Shown piece by piece: positions 34,128 to 41,848 of a stretch of 64,000 bases of DNA (positions within the stretch are counted from its first letter, which is position 1; each line of letters opens with the position of its first letter). A program made the translations under genes and the position numbers. Under the pieces are notes generated by a model that saw only the letters and a list, made by a program, of their open reading frames with translations, was not told where the DNA came from and searched no databases. The DNA is from an uncultured Collinsella sp. (GTDB lineage: Bacteria > Actinomycetota > Coriobacteriia > Coriobacteriales > Coriobacteriaceae). Where the stretch lies: positions 1-64,000 of the forward strand of contig CABSNK010000004.1 in NCBI GenBank assembly GCA_902479075.1, read 5' to 3'.

Positions 34128-35525
34128 TTAGGCGCGCTCGAGGAAGGCCTTGTAGCCGCGGTAGGCCTCGTAGATGTCGGCTTTGTTGGCGACCTCCCAC
34201 AGGGCGTGCATGGACAGGACGGCAACGCCGGAGTCGATGACGTTCATGCCGTACTTGGCCATGATGTAGGCGATGGTGCCGCCGCCGCCCGCGTTGACGC
34301 GGCCGAGCTCGCAGGTCTGGAAGTCCACGCCGGCCTCGTCCATGATGTCGCGGACGAGGGCCACGTACTCGGCGTCGGCGTCGTTGGAGCCGCCCTTGCC
34401 ACGGCTGCCCGTGTACTTGTTAAAGCACAGACCGCGACCCATGAAGGCGGCGTTTTTGGTCTCGAACTTGCCGGCGTAGCCCGGGTCGAAGCCGGCGGAC
34501 ACGTCGGAGGAGAGCATACGGCTGCGGGCGAGCGCGCGGCGCAGGGCCAGCGGGCTGTCTTCACCGGCGAGCGTCATGATCTCGGCGACGGTGTTCTCGA
34601 AGAAACGGCTCGTCATGCCGGTGGCACCCACGGAGCCGATTTCCTCCTTGTCGACGATGAGTGTGATGCTCGTACGCTCCACATTGGCGACGTTGATCTG
34701 GGCGAGCATAGAGGGATAGGCGCAGACACGGTCGTCGTGGCCATAGCCCAGAATCATGGAGCGGTCGAGGCCCATGTCGCGGGCGGGACCGGCGGGCACG
34801 ACCTCGATCTCGGCGGAGAGGAAGTCCTCCTCCTCGACGTCATACTGCTCTTTGAGGATGTCCAGGAACATCTGCTTGACGGGCTCCTTGGGGGCGTCCT
34901 TGTCGTCCTCATCGAACTTGATGGGGCGGCCGCCCACGATCACGTCGAGGATCTCGGCGTCGACGGCGTCCTTGGCGGGCTTGGACATCTGCTCGCTCGA
35001 GAGGTGGATCAGCAGGTCGGAGATGGTAAAGACCGGATCGTCTGCCTTGTCGCCGATGTTGATGTCGACGGTGGTGCCGTCCTTTTTGCAGATGACGCCC
35101 ACGAGTGCAAGCGGGGAGGCCACCCAGTGATAGCTCTTGACGCCGCCGTAGTAGTGCGTGTCGAGGTAGGCCATGTCGCCGGCCTCGAAGGCGGGGTTCT
35201 GCTTGAGATCCAGGCGCGGCGAGTCCACGTGGGCGCCCAGGATGTTAAAGCCCTGCTCGAGCGGGGCGGTGCCCAGGTTGACGAGCATAAGGTCCTTGCC
35301 GTGGTTGGCGGCGTACACCTTGTCGCCTGCCTTGAGCTCGCGGCCTTCGGCAATCACGGTCTCCAGGTCGATGTAGCCCGCCTCCTCGGCCATTTTGATA
35401 CCGGTCTTGACGCACAGGCGCTCGGTTTTGTTCTCACTCAAAAACTGCTTATAGCCGCGGCAAAGCTCCTCGAGCTCCTCGATCTGCTGTGGCGTGTACT
35501 TTTTCCATGCGCAGGGACGCTCCAT
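34128..35525 (-). CDS. M18-family aminopeptidase
   Basis: A 465-residue zinc metallopeptidase of family M18 (aspartyl aminopeptidase type), cleaving N-terminal residues from peptides in the cytoplasm. The metal ligands are visible in GAHVDSPRLD, DKEEIGSVGATG and the late His in VLSMHALWE; SSDVSAGFDP is another family hallmark. The frame is open further upstream to 36113, opposite polA, but AAGGAG precedes ATG 35525 (MERPCAWKKYTP). It is divergent from polA, whose start is about 170 bp away. Confidence 0.93.
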   Translation of the reverse strand: MERPCAWKKYTPQQIEELEELCRGYKQFLSENKTERLCVKTGIKMAEEAGYIDLETVIAEGRELKAGDKVYAANHGKDLMLVNLGTAPLEQGFNILGAHVDSPRLDLKQNPAFEAGDMAYLDTHYYGGVKSYHWVASPLALVGVICKKDGTTVDINIGDKADDPVFTISDLLIHLSSEQMSKPAKDAVDAEILDVIVGGRPIKFDEDDKDAPKEPVKQMFLDILKEQYDVEEEDFLSAEIEVVPAGPARDMGLDRSMILGYGHDDRVCAYPSMLAQINVANVERTSITLIVDKEEIGSVGATGMTSRFFENTVAEIMTLAGEDSPLALRRALARSRMLSSDVSAGFDPGYAGKFETKNAAFMGRGLCFNKYTGSRGKGGSNDADAEYVALVRDIMDEAGVDFQTCELGRVNAGGGGTIAYIMAKYGMNVIDSGVAVLSMHALWEVANKADIYEAYRGYKAFLERA

Positions 35526-35691
35526 GACGCAGGCTCCTTTCGGATCGATCGTGCTGGTTGATGTACCGTGAGCCATCGTATCACGCGCGGGCCCGCGGCG
35601 GCAGGGAAGCCTGATGTGCGGTGGCCGCGGGGCTGGGAGCGTGTAAACTGGAGTGAGCAAACCGTGCCCAGCCCAAAGCGAGGTATTCAAT

Positions 35692-38442
35692 ATGTCTGAC
35701 AAGCGCCGTACCTTTGCCGTTATCGATGGCAACTCGCTCATGCACCGCGCCTTCCACGCCGTGCCGCCGACCATGAACGCGCCGGACGGTCGCCCCACCA
35801 ACGCGATCTTTGGCTTTCTGAACATGTTTCTCAAGATGATCGATGCCTTTAACCCCGACGGTGTGGTCGTGGCGTTTGATAAGGGCAAGCCGCGCGTGCG
35901 CATGGAGATGCTGCCGCAGTATAAGGCGCAGCGTCCGCCCATGGACCCCGATCTGCACGCACAGTTTCCGATGATCAAGGAGCTGCTCATTGCGCTCAAC
36001 GTGCCGATTTTGCAGTCCGAGGGCTGGGAAGGCGACGATATCCTGGGAACCATGGCGCGCCTGGGTGAGGAGGCCGGCTGCGACATGCTGCTGGTGACCG
36101 GCGACCGCGACATGTATCAGCTCGTGACCGAGCACGTCAACGTGGTCTCGACCCGCAAGGGCCTGTCCGACGTGGCGATCATGACGCCCGAGAGCGTGGA
36201 TGACCTGTATCACGGCATTACGCCGGCGCTCGTGCCCGATTTTTACGGTCTGAAGGGCGATACGTCGGACAACATTCCCGGCGTACCGGGTATCGGCCCC
36301 AAAAAGGCGAGCGCGCTCATCGCGCAGTACGGCAGCCTGGACGAGGTCATCGCGCATGCCGACGAGGTCAAGGGCAAGATGGGCGAGAATCTGCGTGCGC
36401 ACATCGACGACGCACTGCTGAGCCGCAAGGTTGCGACCATTCGCACCGATGCGCCTGTCGAGCTCGACTTTGGGGCGACGTCCTTCCCGGCGTTTTCTGC
36501 CGACGAGGTCTCCGCGGCGCTCGGCACGCTCGGTATTACGGCCATGCAGAACCGCTTCTTGGCGCTGATTGGCGGCGAGGGCGGGGTCGTGCCCGCTGCC
36601 AGCGCGTTCGAGATTCCCCCAGTTTTGCGTGCCGCCGCCGGCGATGCCGAGGCGCTCGCTGCCGCTGCCGCCGAGATCTCTCGCGCGATTGATGCGGGCG
36701 AGTGGATTGCCGCCGTGGTGGACGATGACAAGGAGGAGGGTGCGCTCTTTGGCCTGACGCGTACGCTGTGGCTGGCGACGTCCAAGGGGCTCTTTGCGCT
36801 CGAGGAAGCCGATGGTGGCACGCCTGCCGCTGTCGAGGGCTTCAACTTCGTCCACGGCGTGATTGCCGGCGTGCTCGCGCGTCTGTTTATGGAGGGTCGC
36901 GTGGCGAGCCCGGATATGAAGGCGCTGCTGCATGAGCTTTCGCCTATCGATTCTTCCGAGCTCGAGCTCATGGATCCGCTGGCAGTCGATTCCACGCGCA
37001 TCTTTGATACCGTTGTTGCCGCCTACCTGCTGGATTCCGACCGCTCCGAGTTTGACGAAGCGTATCTGGCTGATACCTATCTGCAGATGTCGCTGCCCGC
37101 GGCACGCGGCGCAGAGGGTGCCGGCGAGGACGCTCCTGCGCCCGCCGCTCGCACGGCTGCCTTGACGCTGGCGCTGGTCGCGCCGCTGCGCGATCGCATG
37201 GCCCGTGAGAACGCCGCCAACGTGTTCGACGGCATCGAGATGCCGCTTGTGCCGGTGCTCGCCAAGATGGAGCGCGCGGGCATGCTCGTGGATCCCGATC
37301 GGCTGCGCAGCCTGTCCGAGGGCCTGGCGACCCAGATTACCGAGGTCGAGCGAAGCATTCGCGACCTTGCCGGTGACGAGACCTTTAACATCGGCAGCCC
37401 CATGCAGCTCTCGCATGTGCTCTTTGATGTGATGGGCCTTCCGACCAAGGGTCTCAAAAAGACCAAGCGCGGCTACTATTCGACCAACGCCAAGGTGCTG
37501 AGCGACCTTGCCCGCGACCACGGAATCGTGCGTCTGATCTTGGACTGGCGTGAGAAGTCCAAGATTAAGTCAACCTATCTGGACACGTTGGGCCCGCTGC
37601 GCCGCGGTGACGGCCGCGTGCACACCACGTACAACCAAACCATTACCGCAACGGGGCGTTTGTCCTCGAGCGACCCGAACCTGCAGAACATCCCGACACG
37701 CTCGGAGCTGGGTCGTACCGTCAAGACGGCGTTTTCGGCAGGCGAGGGCAGCGTCTTTTTGGCGGTGGACTACTCGCAGATTGAGCTGCGTCTGCTGGCG
37801 CATCTTTCGGGTGACGAGCACCTGGTGCGCGCCTTTAACGAGGGCGAGGACTTCCACGCCGAGACGGCCGCGCGCGTGTTTGGCGTGCCGGTGTCCGAGG
37901 TTACGCCCGACTTGCGCAGTCGCGCCAAGGCCGTGAACTTTGGCATTGTGTATGGTCAGCAGGCCTACGGTCTGTCGCAGTCGCTGCATATCTCGATGGC
38001 CGAGGCGCGTGGCATGATCGACCGCTACTACGAGGCCTACCCGGGCGTACGTACGTTCCTCGACAACGTGGTAGCGCGCGCCAAGGAGACGGGCTACGCC
38101 GAGACCATGTACGGCCGCCGGCGTCATATTCCGGAGCTTAAGGCCAAAAACCCGCAACTCCGCGGCTTTGGCGAGCGCACGGCCATGAACCACCCCATGC
38201 AGGGAACCGCAGCAGACATCATCAAGATCGCGATGGCCCGCGTAAGCCGTCGCCTGGAAGAAGAGGGCTTTGCCGCCCACATGATCTTGCAGGTTCACGA
38301 CGAACTGGACTTTGAGTGCCCGGTCGACGAAGTCGGGCGCCTCACCGCCATGGTCCAAGACGTCATGGAACACGTCGTAGACCTACGCGTACCCCTCATC
38401 GCCGAAGCCAGCACCGGCATAACCTGGGCTGACGCTAAATAG
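35692..38442 (+). CDS. polA: DNA polymerase I
   Basis: PolA repairs gaps and removes RNA primers. The 5' nuclease domain is intact (residues 1-290, with DGNSLMHRAFHAVPP and the H3TH part DNIPGVPGIGPKKA). The middle domain keeps only the shape of the 3'-5' exonuclease (FDTVVAAYLLDSDRS) and lacks the DxE metal motif, so proofreading is predicted absent. The polymerase domain has DYSQIELRLLAHLSG (motif A, about 693), KAVNFGIVYGQQAYGLS (O-helix) and QVHDELDFE (motif C, about 866). ATG 35692 (MSDKRRT) has a GAGG site; an upstream in-frame ATG is 35653. Confidence 0.96.
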   Translation: MSDKRRTFAVIDGNSLMHRAFHAVPPTMNAPDGRPTNAIFGFLNMFLKMIDAFNPDGVVVAFDKGKPRVRMEMLPQYKAQRPPMDPDLHAQFPMIKELLIALNVPILQSEGWEGDDILGTMARLGEEAGCDMLLVTGDRDMYQLVTEHVNVVSTRKGLSDVAIMTPESVDDLYHGITPALVPDFYGLKGDTSDNIPGVPGIGPKKASALIAQYGSLDEVIAHADEVKGKMGENLRAHIDDALLSRKVATIRTDAPVELDFGATSFPAFSADEVSAALGTLGITAMQNRFLALIGGEGGVVPAASAFEIPPVLRAAAGDAEALAAAAAEISRAIDAGEWIAAVVDDDKEEGALFGLTRTLWLATSKGLFALEEADGGTPAAVEGFNFVHGVIAGVLARLFMEGRVASPDMKALLHELSPIDSSELELMDPLAVDSTRIFDTVVAAYLLDSDRSEFDEAYLADTYLQMSLPAARGAEGAGEDAPAPAARTAALTLALVAPLRDRMARENAANVFDGIEMPLVPVLAKMERAGMLVDPDRLRSLSEGLATQITEVERSIRDLAGDETFNIGSPMQLSHVLFDVMGLPTKGLKKTKRGYYSTNAKVLSDLARDHGIVRLILDWREKSKIKSTYLDTLGPLRRGDGRVHTTYNQTITATGRLSSSDPNLQNIPTRSELGRTVKTAFSAGEGSVFLAVDYSQIELRLLAHLSGDEHLVRAFNEGEDFHAETAARVFGVPVSEVTPDLRSRAKAVNFGIVYGQQAYGLSQSLHISMAEARGMIDRYYEAYPGVRTFLDNVVARAKETGYAETMYGRRRHIPELKAKNPQLRGFGERTAMNHPMQGTAADIIKIAMARVSRRLEEEGFAAHMILQVHDELDFECPVDEVGRLTAMVQDVMEHVVDLRVPLIAEASTGITWADAK

Positions 38443-38476
38443 GGAAGCGCCCACAATTCCAAAGTAACCAAAAGCA

Positions 38477-38510
38477 GAAGGGGGCTCCTTGCCAACAAGG
38501 AGCCCCCTTC
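38477..38510. terminator. hairpin terminator between polA and the HAD gene
   Basis: A perfect 14-bp stem GAAGGGGGCTCCTT/AAGGAGCCCCCTTC with a 6-nt loop lies 35 bp after polA. T-runs on either side are weak, but position between convergent genes suits a bidirectional terminator. Confidence 0.65.
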
Positions 38511-38544
38511 ATTCCAAAAAATCGGCCAAGTATCTAGGCGCCAA

Positions 38545-38742
38545 GACGCCATCCAGGCGGCAAGCAAGTCACCGCAGGACCTGGCCGGGCGAGGCGGTTA
38601 AGTTTTTCGTAGATTCCGCACGAGCCGGAAAGCACTTAATGTGCTTTCCGAGCGAGCCCAGGACCTGACCGAACGAAAAACTTACCCGCCTCGCCCGGCC
38701 AGGTCCGACGAGTTACGTTAACGAGCCGCCAAGATGGCGTCG
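38545..38742. repeat. long imperfect inverted repeat reaching into the HAD gene
   Basis: A 34-nt arm at 38577-38610 pairs with 38673-38706 with one mismatch. Inside lies GGAAAGCAC facing GTGCTTTCC around TTAAT. Further out, GACGCCATCCAGGCGGC near 38545-38561 matches the inverse of 38726-38742, which is the last codons of the HAD gene. So the left half looks like a degenerate inverted copy of the HAD 3' end plus its flank. Origin is unknown. Confidence 0.7.
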
Positions 38743-39545
38743 ATGAGCGTCAGTACGCCCCCGTCGTTGTTGCTCGGAATACGCCATTTGGCATGCGCGT
38801 TCATGTGCTCCTCGGCATTGTCCACGATAAAGCTGTGGCCGACGCGCTCGAGCATGGGGATGTCGTTGTAGGTATCGCCCACGGCGGCGGCGTCGGCGAT
38901 ATCGATTCCCAGATGCTCGCACAGGTGCGCGACGCCGGCACCCTTGTCGACGCCCAGGTTCATAAAGTCGATCCACTCGCGCCCGGCGTTGGTGACGTAG
39001 AGCTTGTCCGAGAACTCGGGGCTATAGGTTTCGCGGAATGCGGGTTCGGCGTCGTAGTCGGGGAAGAAGACCGAAATCTTGTTGGATTCGACGTCAAGGC
39101 CCTCAAAGGAGTCGACGTAGTTGATGGCAGAATAGTAGATGCTGATTTCGTCGTGGTACTTGTGGTCGCGCGCCAAAACGTAAGCGTCGTCATAGCAGCA
39201 CAGGACGGGAACGGCACGCGGGTCCTCCACGGCATGTGCCAGGACCTTGTGGTAGAGCGCCACATCGATATTGCTCTTATAGATATAGCTGCCGCGATAG
39301 ATCACGCACGCTCCGTTGTCGGGACAAAAAGCGAGGCGGTTCTTGATGCCCTCGAACATCTCCTCGAGCTTGGGGGCGGGACGTCCGCTGGCGGGGCAGA
39401 ATACGATGCCGGCGTCGGCGAGCTTGTCCAGGCGCTCATCAAGGCCCTGCGGTAACACGCGCTCGTCGGTGAGCAGCGTCTTGTCCATGTCGACGGCGAG
39501 AATCTTAATGTTACCGATATTGGCGTCCGATTCGTAAGTTTGCAT
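38718..39545 (-). CDS. Cof-type HAD-IIB hydrolase
   Basis: A 275-residue cytoplasmic HAD phosphatase of the Cof subfamily, which typically dephosphorylates sugar phosphates or cofactors. Motif I is AVDMDKTLLTD near residue 15, motif II CPASGRPAP, and motifs III/IV GVDKGAGVAHL with VGDTYNDIPML. The large type-IIB cap lies between motifs II and III. Substrate is not predictable. AAAGG lies about 10 nt before the ATG. The last codons are part of a long inverted repeat. Confidence 0.9.
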   Translation of the reverse strand: MQTYESDANIGNIKILAVDMDKTLLTDERVLPQGLDERLDKLADAGIVFCPASGRPAPKLEEMFEGIKNRLAFCPDNGACVIYRGSYIYKSNIDVALYHKVLAHAVEDPRAVPVLCCYDDAYVLARDHKYHDEISIYYSAINYVDSFEGLDVESNKISVFFPDYDAEPAFRETYSPEFSDKLYVTNAGREWIDFMNLGVDKGAGVAHLCEHLGIDIADAAAVGDTYNDIPMLERVGHSFIVDNAEEHMNAHAKWRIPSNNDGGVLTLIDAILAAR

Positions 39546-39688
39546 AAAAGCGAGCCTTTCGTTTCGAGATTGTTTCAGACGTTATAACCATCAACTCGTA
39601 GTCGGCCGTATTTTCGCAGGAACGGAGCGTATTTGCACCACGCTTCACAAAGTAATGAAAAAACTTTTCAGTAATTTGAATTTGTCGC

Positions 39689-39716
39689 TTGTGCTGCGGG
39701 CACTTTAGCGTAATAT
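39689..39716 (+). promoter_or_regulatory. candidate promoter for the argG leader
   Basis: TTGTGC at 39689-39694 and TAATAT at 39711-39716 with a 16-bp spacer. A start near 39723 would give a leader RNA of about 375 nt before argG that contains the arginine leader peptide. Confidence 0.45.
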
Positions 39717-39819
39717 AGCGAACATCGAAAACGGAGACGGAAAAACTACCGCTTACCGAGGAAAAGGTACCGTTTACGATATTAGAATTGCGCCCGGCGA
39801 TACGTGAAAGGAGAGGCAG

Positions 39820-39894
39820 ATGCAGTTCGTAAAGATCATCACCACTGCAGACAATGCCATCCGACGCCAGCGCGCAATTTCCCGACGACGATAA
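39820..39894 (+). CDS. arginine-rich leader peptide of argG
   Basis: A 24-codon frame with an excellent Shine-Dalgarno (GAAAGGAGAGG, spacing about 5) encodes MQFVKIITTADNAIRRQRAI followed by SRRR and TAA. Six of the last ten residues are arginine, ending in three consecutive CGA codons. A perfect hairpin (GACGAT 39887-39892 with ATCGTC 39897-39902) covers the last two Arg codons and the stop. It lies 204 nt ahead of argG. The pattern is that of an amino-acid attenuation leader, so ribosome stalling at arginine codons should set argGH expression. This is inference from sequence; too short for standard gene callers. Confidence 0.75.
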   Translation: MQFVKIITTADNAIRRQRAISRRR

Positions 39895-39901
39895 CAATCG
39901 T

Positions 39902-40004
39902 CTCTGTCCGCATGGGGCGAATTGCCTCAACAGAGTCATTTTGAGGTCGTTGGGTTTTAGCACGACATTGCTGCATGTTTCTAGGGCATGTATGTGCTGA
40001 TTTT
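39902..40004 (+). promoter_or_regulatory. candidate attenuator hairpins upstream of argG
   Basis: After the leader peptide, alternative pairings are visible: CTCTG (39902-39906) with CAGAG (39931-39935), and CCTCAA (39925-39930) with TTGAGG (39941-39946), which cannot form together. The latter is followed by TCGTTGGGTTTT. A further pair, GTCGT/ACGAC (39946-39950/39962-39966), competes with AGCAC/GTGCT (39959-39963/39994-39998), which ends in GATTTT. The stems are short, so the exact terminator is uncertain. Confidence 0.45.
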
Positions 40005-40098
40005 GCTATTTAACCTGATATTGCACGGTATATGACCTTGAAATGACTTGCAACTGACCGATGTTCTAACTAGCTACCAAGGGCGAAAGGAAACAGCC

Positions 40099-41325
40099 AT
40101 GAGCAAGGAAAAAGTCGTTCTCGCATATTCCGGTGGTCTTGATACATCCGTATGTGTCAAGTGGCTCCAGGACGAGAAGAATCTCGATGTCGTTTGCGTC
40201 TGCGGCAACGTGGGCCAGGAGGAGACCGGCCTGGATGCCAAGAAGCAGAAGGCGCTTGACCTGGGCGTTCTCGATTGCCAGGTACTCGACCTGCGTGATG
40301 AGTTCTCCGATGAGTTCCTGACTAAGGCCATCGCCGCAAACTCCATGTACGAGAACAAGTACCCGCTGCTCTCCGCCCTGTCTCGCCCGCTGCTCGCCAA
40401 GAAGCTTGTCGAGGTCGCTCATGAGTTTGGCGCGACCTACGTCGCCCACGGCTGCACCGGCAAGGGTAACGACCAGGTCCGTTTTGAGGCTGCCGTCAAG
40501 GCCCTCGACCCCGAGCTTAAGGTTATCGCTCCGGTTCGCGAGTGGGATTTGAAGTGCCGTCCCGACGAGGTCGCCTATGCCCACGCTCACAACGTGCCGG
40601 TTCCCGAGGGTGCCAACGACAACCCCTATTCCATCGACGACAACCTGTGGGGTCGTGCCATTGAGTGCGGTCACCTGGAGGATCCCTGGAACGAGCCGCT
40701 CGACGACGCCTGGGTTATGACCAAGAATCCCGAGGACACGCCCGACACCCCGACCTATACCGAGATCGAGTTTGAGGCCGGCAAGCCCGTCGCCGTCGAC
40801 GGCAAGAAGATGAAGCTCTCCGAGATCGTCATCGCCCTCAACAAGATTTCGGGCGACAACGGCTTTGGCCGTCTCGACCTGGTCGAGGATCGTCTGGTGG
40901 GCCTTAAGAGCCGCGAGTGCTACGAGGTTCCTGGCGCCCTGACGCTCATCACCGCCCACAAGGCGCTCGAGGACATCTGCGTCGAGGGCGACCTGCTCAA
41001 GACCAAGATTAAGCTCGAGCAGGATTGGGCCACCGCCGTGTACAACGGCCAGTGGTACAGCCCGCTCAAAAACGCGCTCGACGCCTTTATGGCCGACACC
41101 CAGAAGTTCGTGACCGGCACTGTCCGTCTGAAGTTCTTTAAGGGCAACTGCCATGTCGTCGGCCGCAAGAGCCCCTTCAGCCTCTACGACTACGGCCTGG
41201 CCACCTACGACCGCGACACCACGTTTGATGAGAAAGCCAGCGCCGGCTTTATCGAGATCGATACGCTGTCGCTCAAGACGTGGGCAAAGGTCCAGGGTCC
41301 CAGCTCCGCCGCCGCCCAGGCCTAG
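40099..41325 (+). CDS. argG: argininosuccinate synthase ArgG
   Basis: ArgG condenses citrulline and aspartate with ATP, the penultimate arginine step. The ATP pyrophosphatase P-loop is LAYSGGLDTSV at residue 8, followed by GCTGKGNDQVRFE and SIDDNLWGRAIECG. The protein is 408 aa. The frame is open from 40048, but GAAAGGA before ATG 40099 (MSKEKVVLAY) fixes the start. It lies behind the arginine leader and 0.5 kb before argH. No other arg gene is in the window. Confidence 0.97.
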   Translation: MSKEKVVLAYSGGLDTSVCVKWLQDEKNLDVVCVCGNVGQEETGLDAKKQKALDLGVLDCQVLDLRDEFSDEFLTKAIAANSMYENKYPLLSALSRPLLAKKLVEVAHEFGATYVAHGCTGKGNDQVRFEAAVKALDPELKVIAPVREWDLKCRPDEVAYAHAHNVPVPEGANDNPYSIDDNLWGRAIECGHLEDPWNEPLDDAWVMTKNPEDTPDTPTYTEIEFEAGKPVAVDGKKMKLSEIVIALNKISGDNGFGRLDLVEDRLVGLKSRECYEVPGALTLITAHKALEDICVEGDLLKTKIKLEQDWATAVYNGQWYSPLKNALDAFMADTQKFVTGTVRLKFFKGNCHVVGRKSPFSLYDYGLATYDRDTTFDEKASAGFIEIDTLSLKTWAKVQGPSSAAAQA

Positions 41326-41479
41326 CGCCTCCTTCCCTTTGGTATCCGCGCGGCCCATCCGCGTGATACATAACGGGCGCACGGGGTCCCTACCTTTCGT
41401 TATGCTTGCTGACACTTCTTAACATCGGTGGCCCCTACGTTCCGCCCGCATATATGATGCCGCGTCTGCGGCTGAGTCC

Positions 41480-41509
41480 GAGCCCCGCCGGGGTTGTCCG
41501 GCGGGGCTC
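41480..41509 (+). terminator. strong GC hairpin between argG and argH
   Basis: A perfect 12-bp stem GAGCCCCGCCGG/CCGGCGGGGCTC with a GGTTGT loop. It is followed by CTTCTATCAATTT, not a T-run, so it may be a partial terminator or an RNA-stability barrier after argG. Confidence 0.5.
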
Positions 41510-41559
41510 CTTCTATCAATTTGGCGGCTCTGTGCCTATATATATGAGGAGTATCGATT

Positions 41560-41730
41560 ATGTTCAATGCTATCGCGCATGCTTTGCTTGCCCTTGCGCC
41601 CGAGTTCGATGCTGCAAAGGTCGAGGACGTTCCCATGAGCCTGAAAGCCTGGATCGATGGATCGCAGGGCAACATTCGGAGGGAGACGTTGGGCGCCAAG
41701 TGCATGGCGCGTCGCTTCTTTGCAAATTAG
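41560..41730 (+). CDS. small protein of unknown function between argG and argH
   Basis: A 56-residue frame with a good Shine-Dalgarno (ATGAGGAG, 8-nt spacing): it starts MFNAIAHALLALAPEF and ends CMARRFFAN. It is amphipathic, with an alanine/leucine helix then a basic C-terminus, and has no signal peptide. Codon choice resembles the neighbours. I do not recognise it. Position inside the argG-argH gap is conserved-looking but cannot be checked here. It could instead be a leader whose translation affects argH. Confidence 0.55.
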   Translation: MFNAIAHALLALAPEFDAAKVEDVPMSLKAWIDGSQGNIRRETLGAKCMARRFFAN

Positions 41731-41848
41731 CTACATGGCCCCGCGTACGGTGGGGAATATGTAAAACTAGCAGTTGAAAAATCGCTTTAGCGACATGGCA
41801 CATTGCTTTGGGCGCTTGTTTTGGTATTTGGAGAAAGGGGACGGTTCC

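Noticed and set aside
39511..39963. 150-codon - strand frame across the argG leader
   Set aside because: No family similarity, no ribosome site, and it runs through the HAD start and the argG leader with its hairpins.
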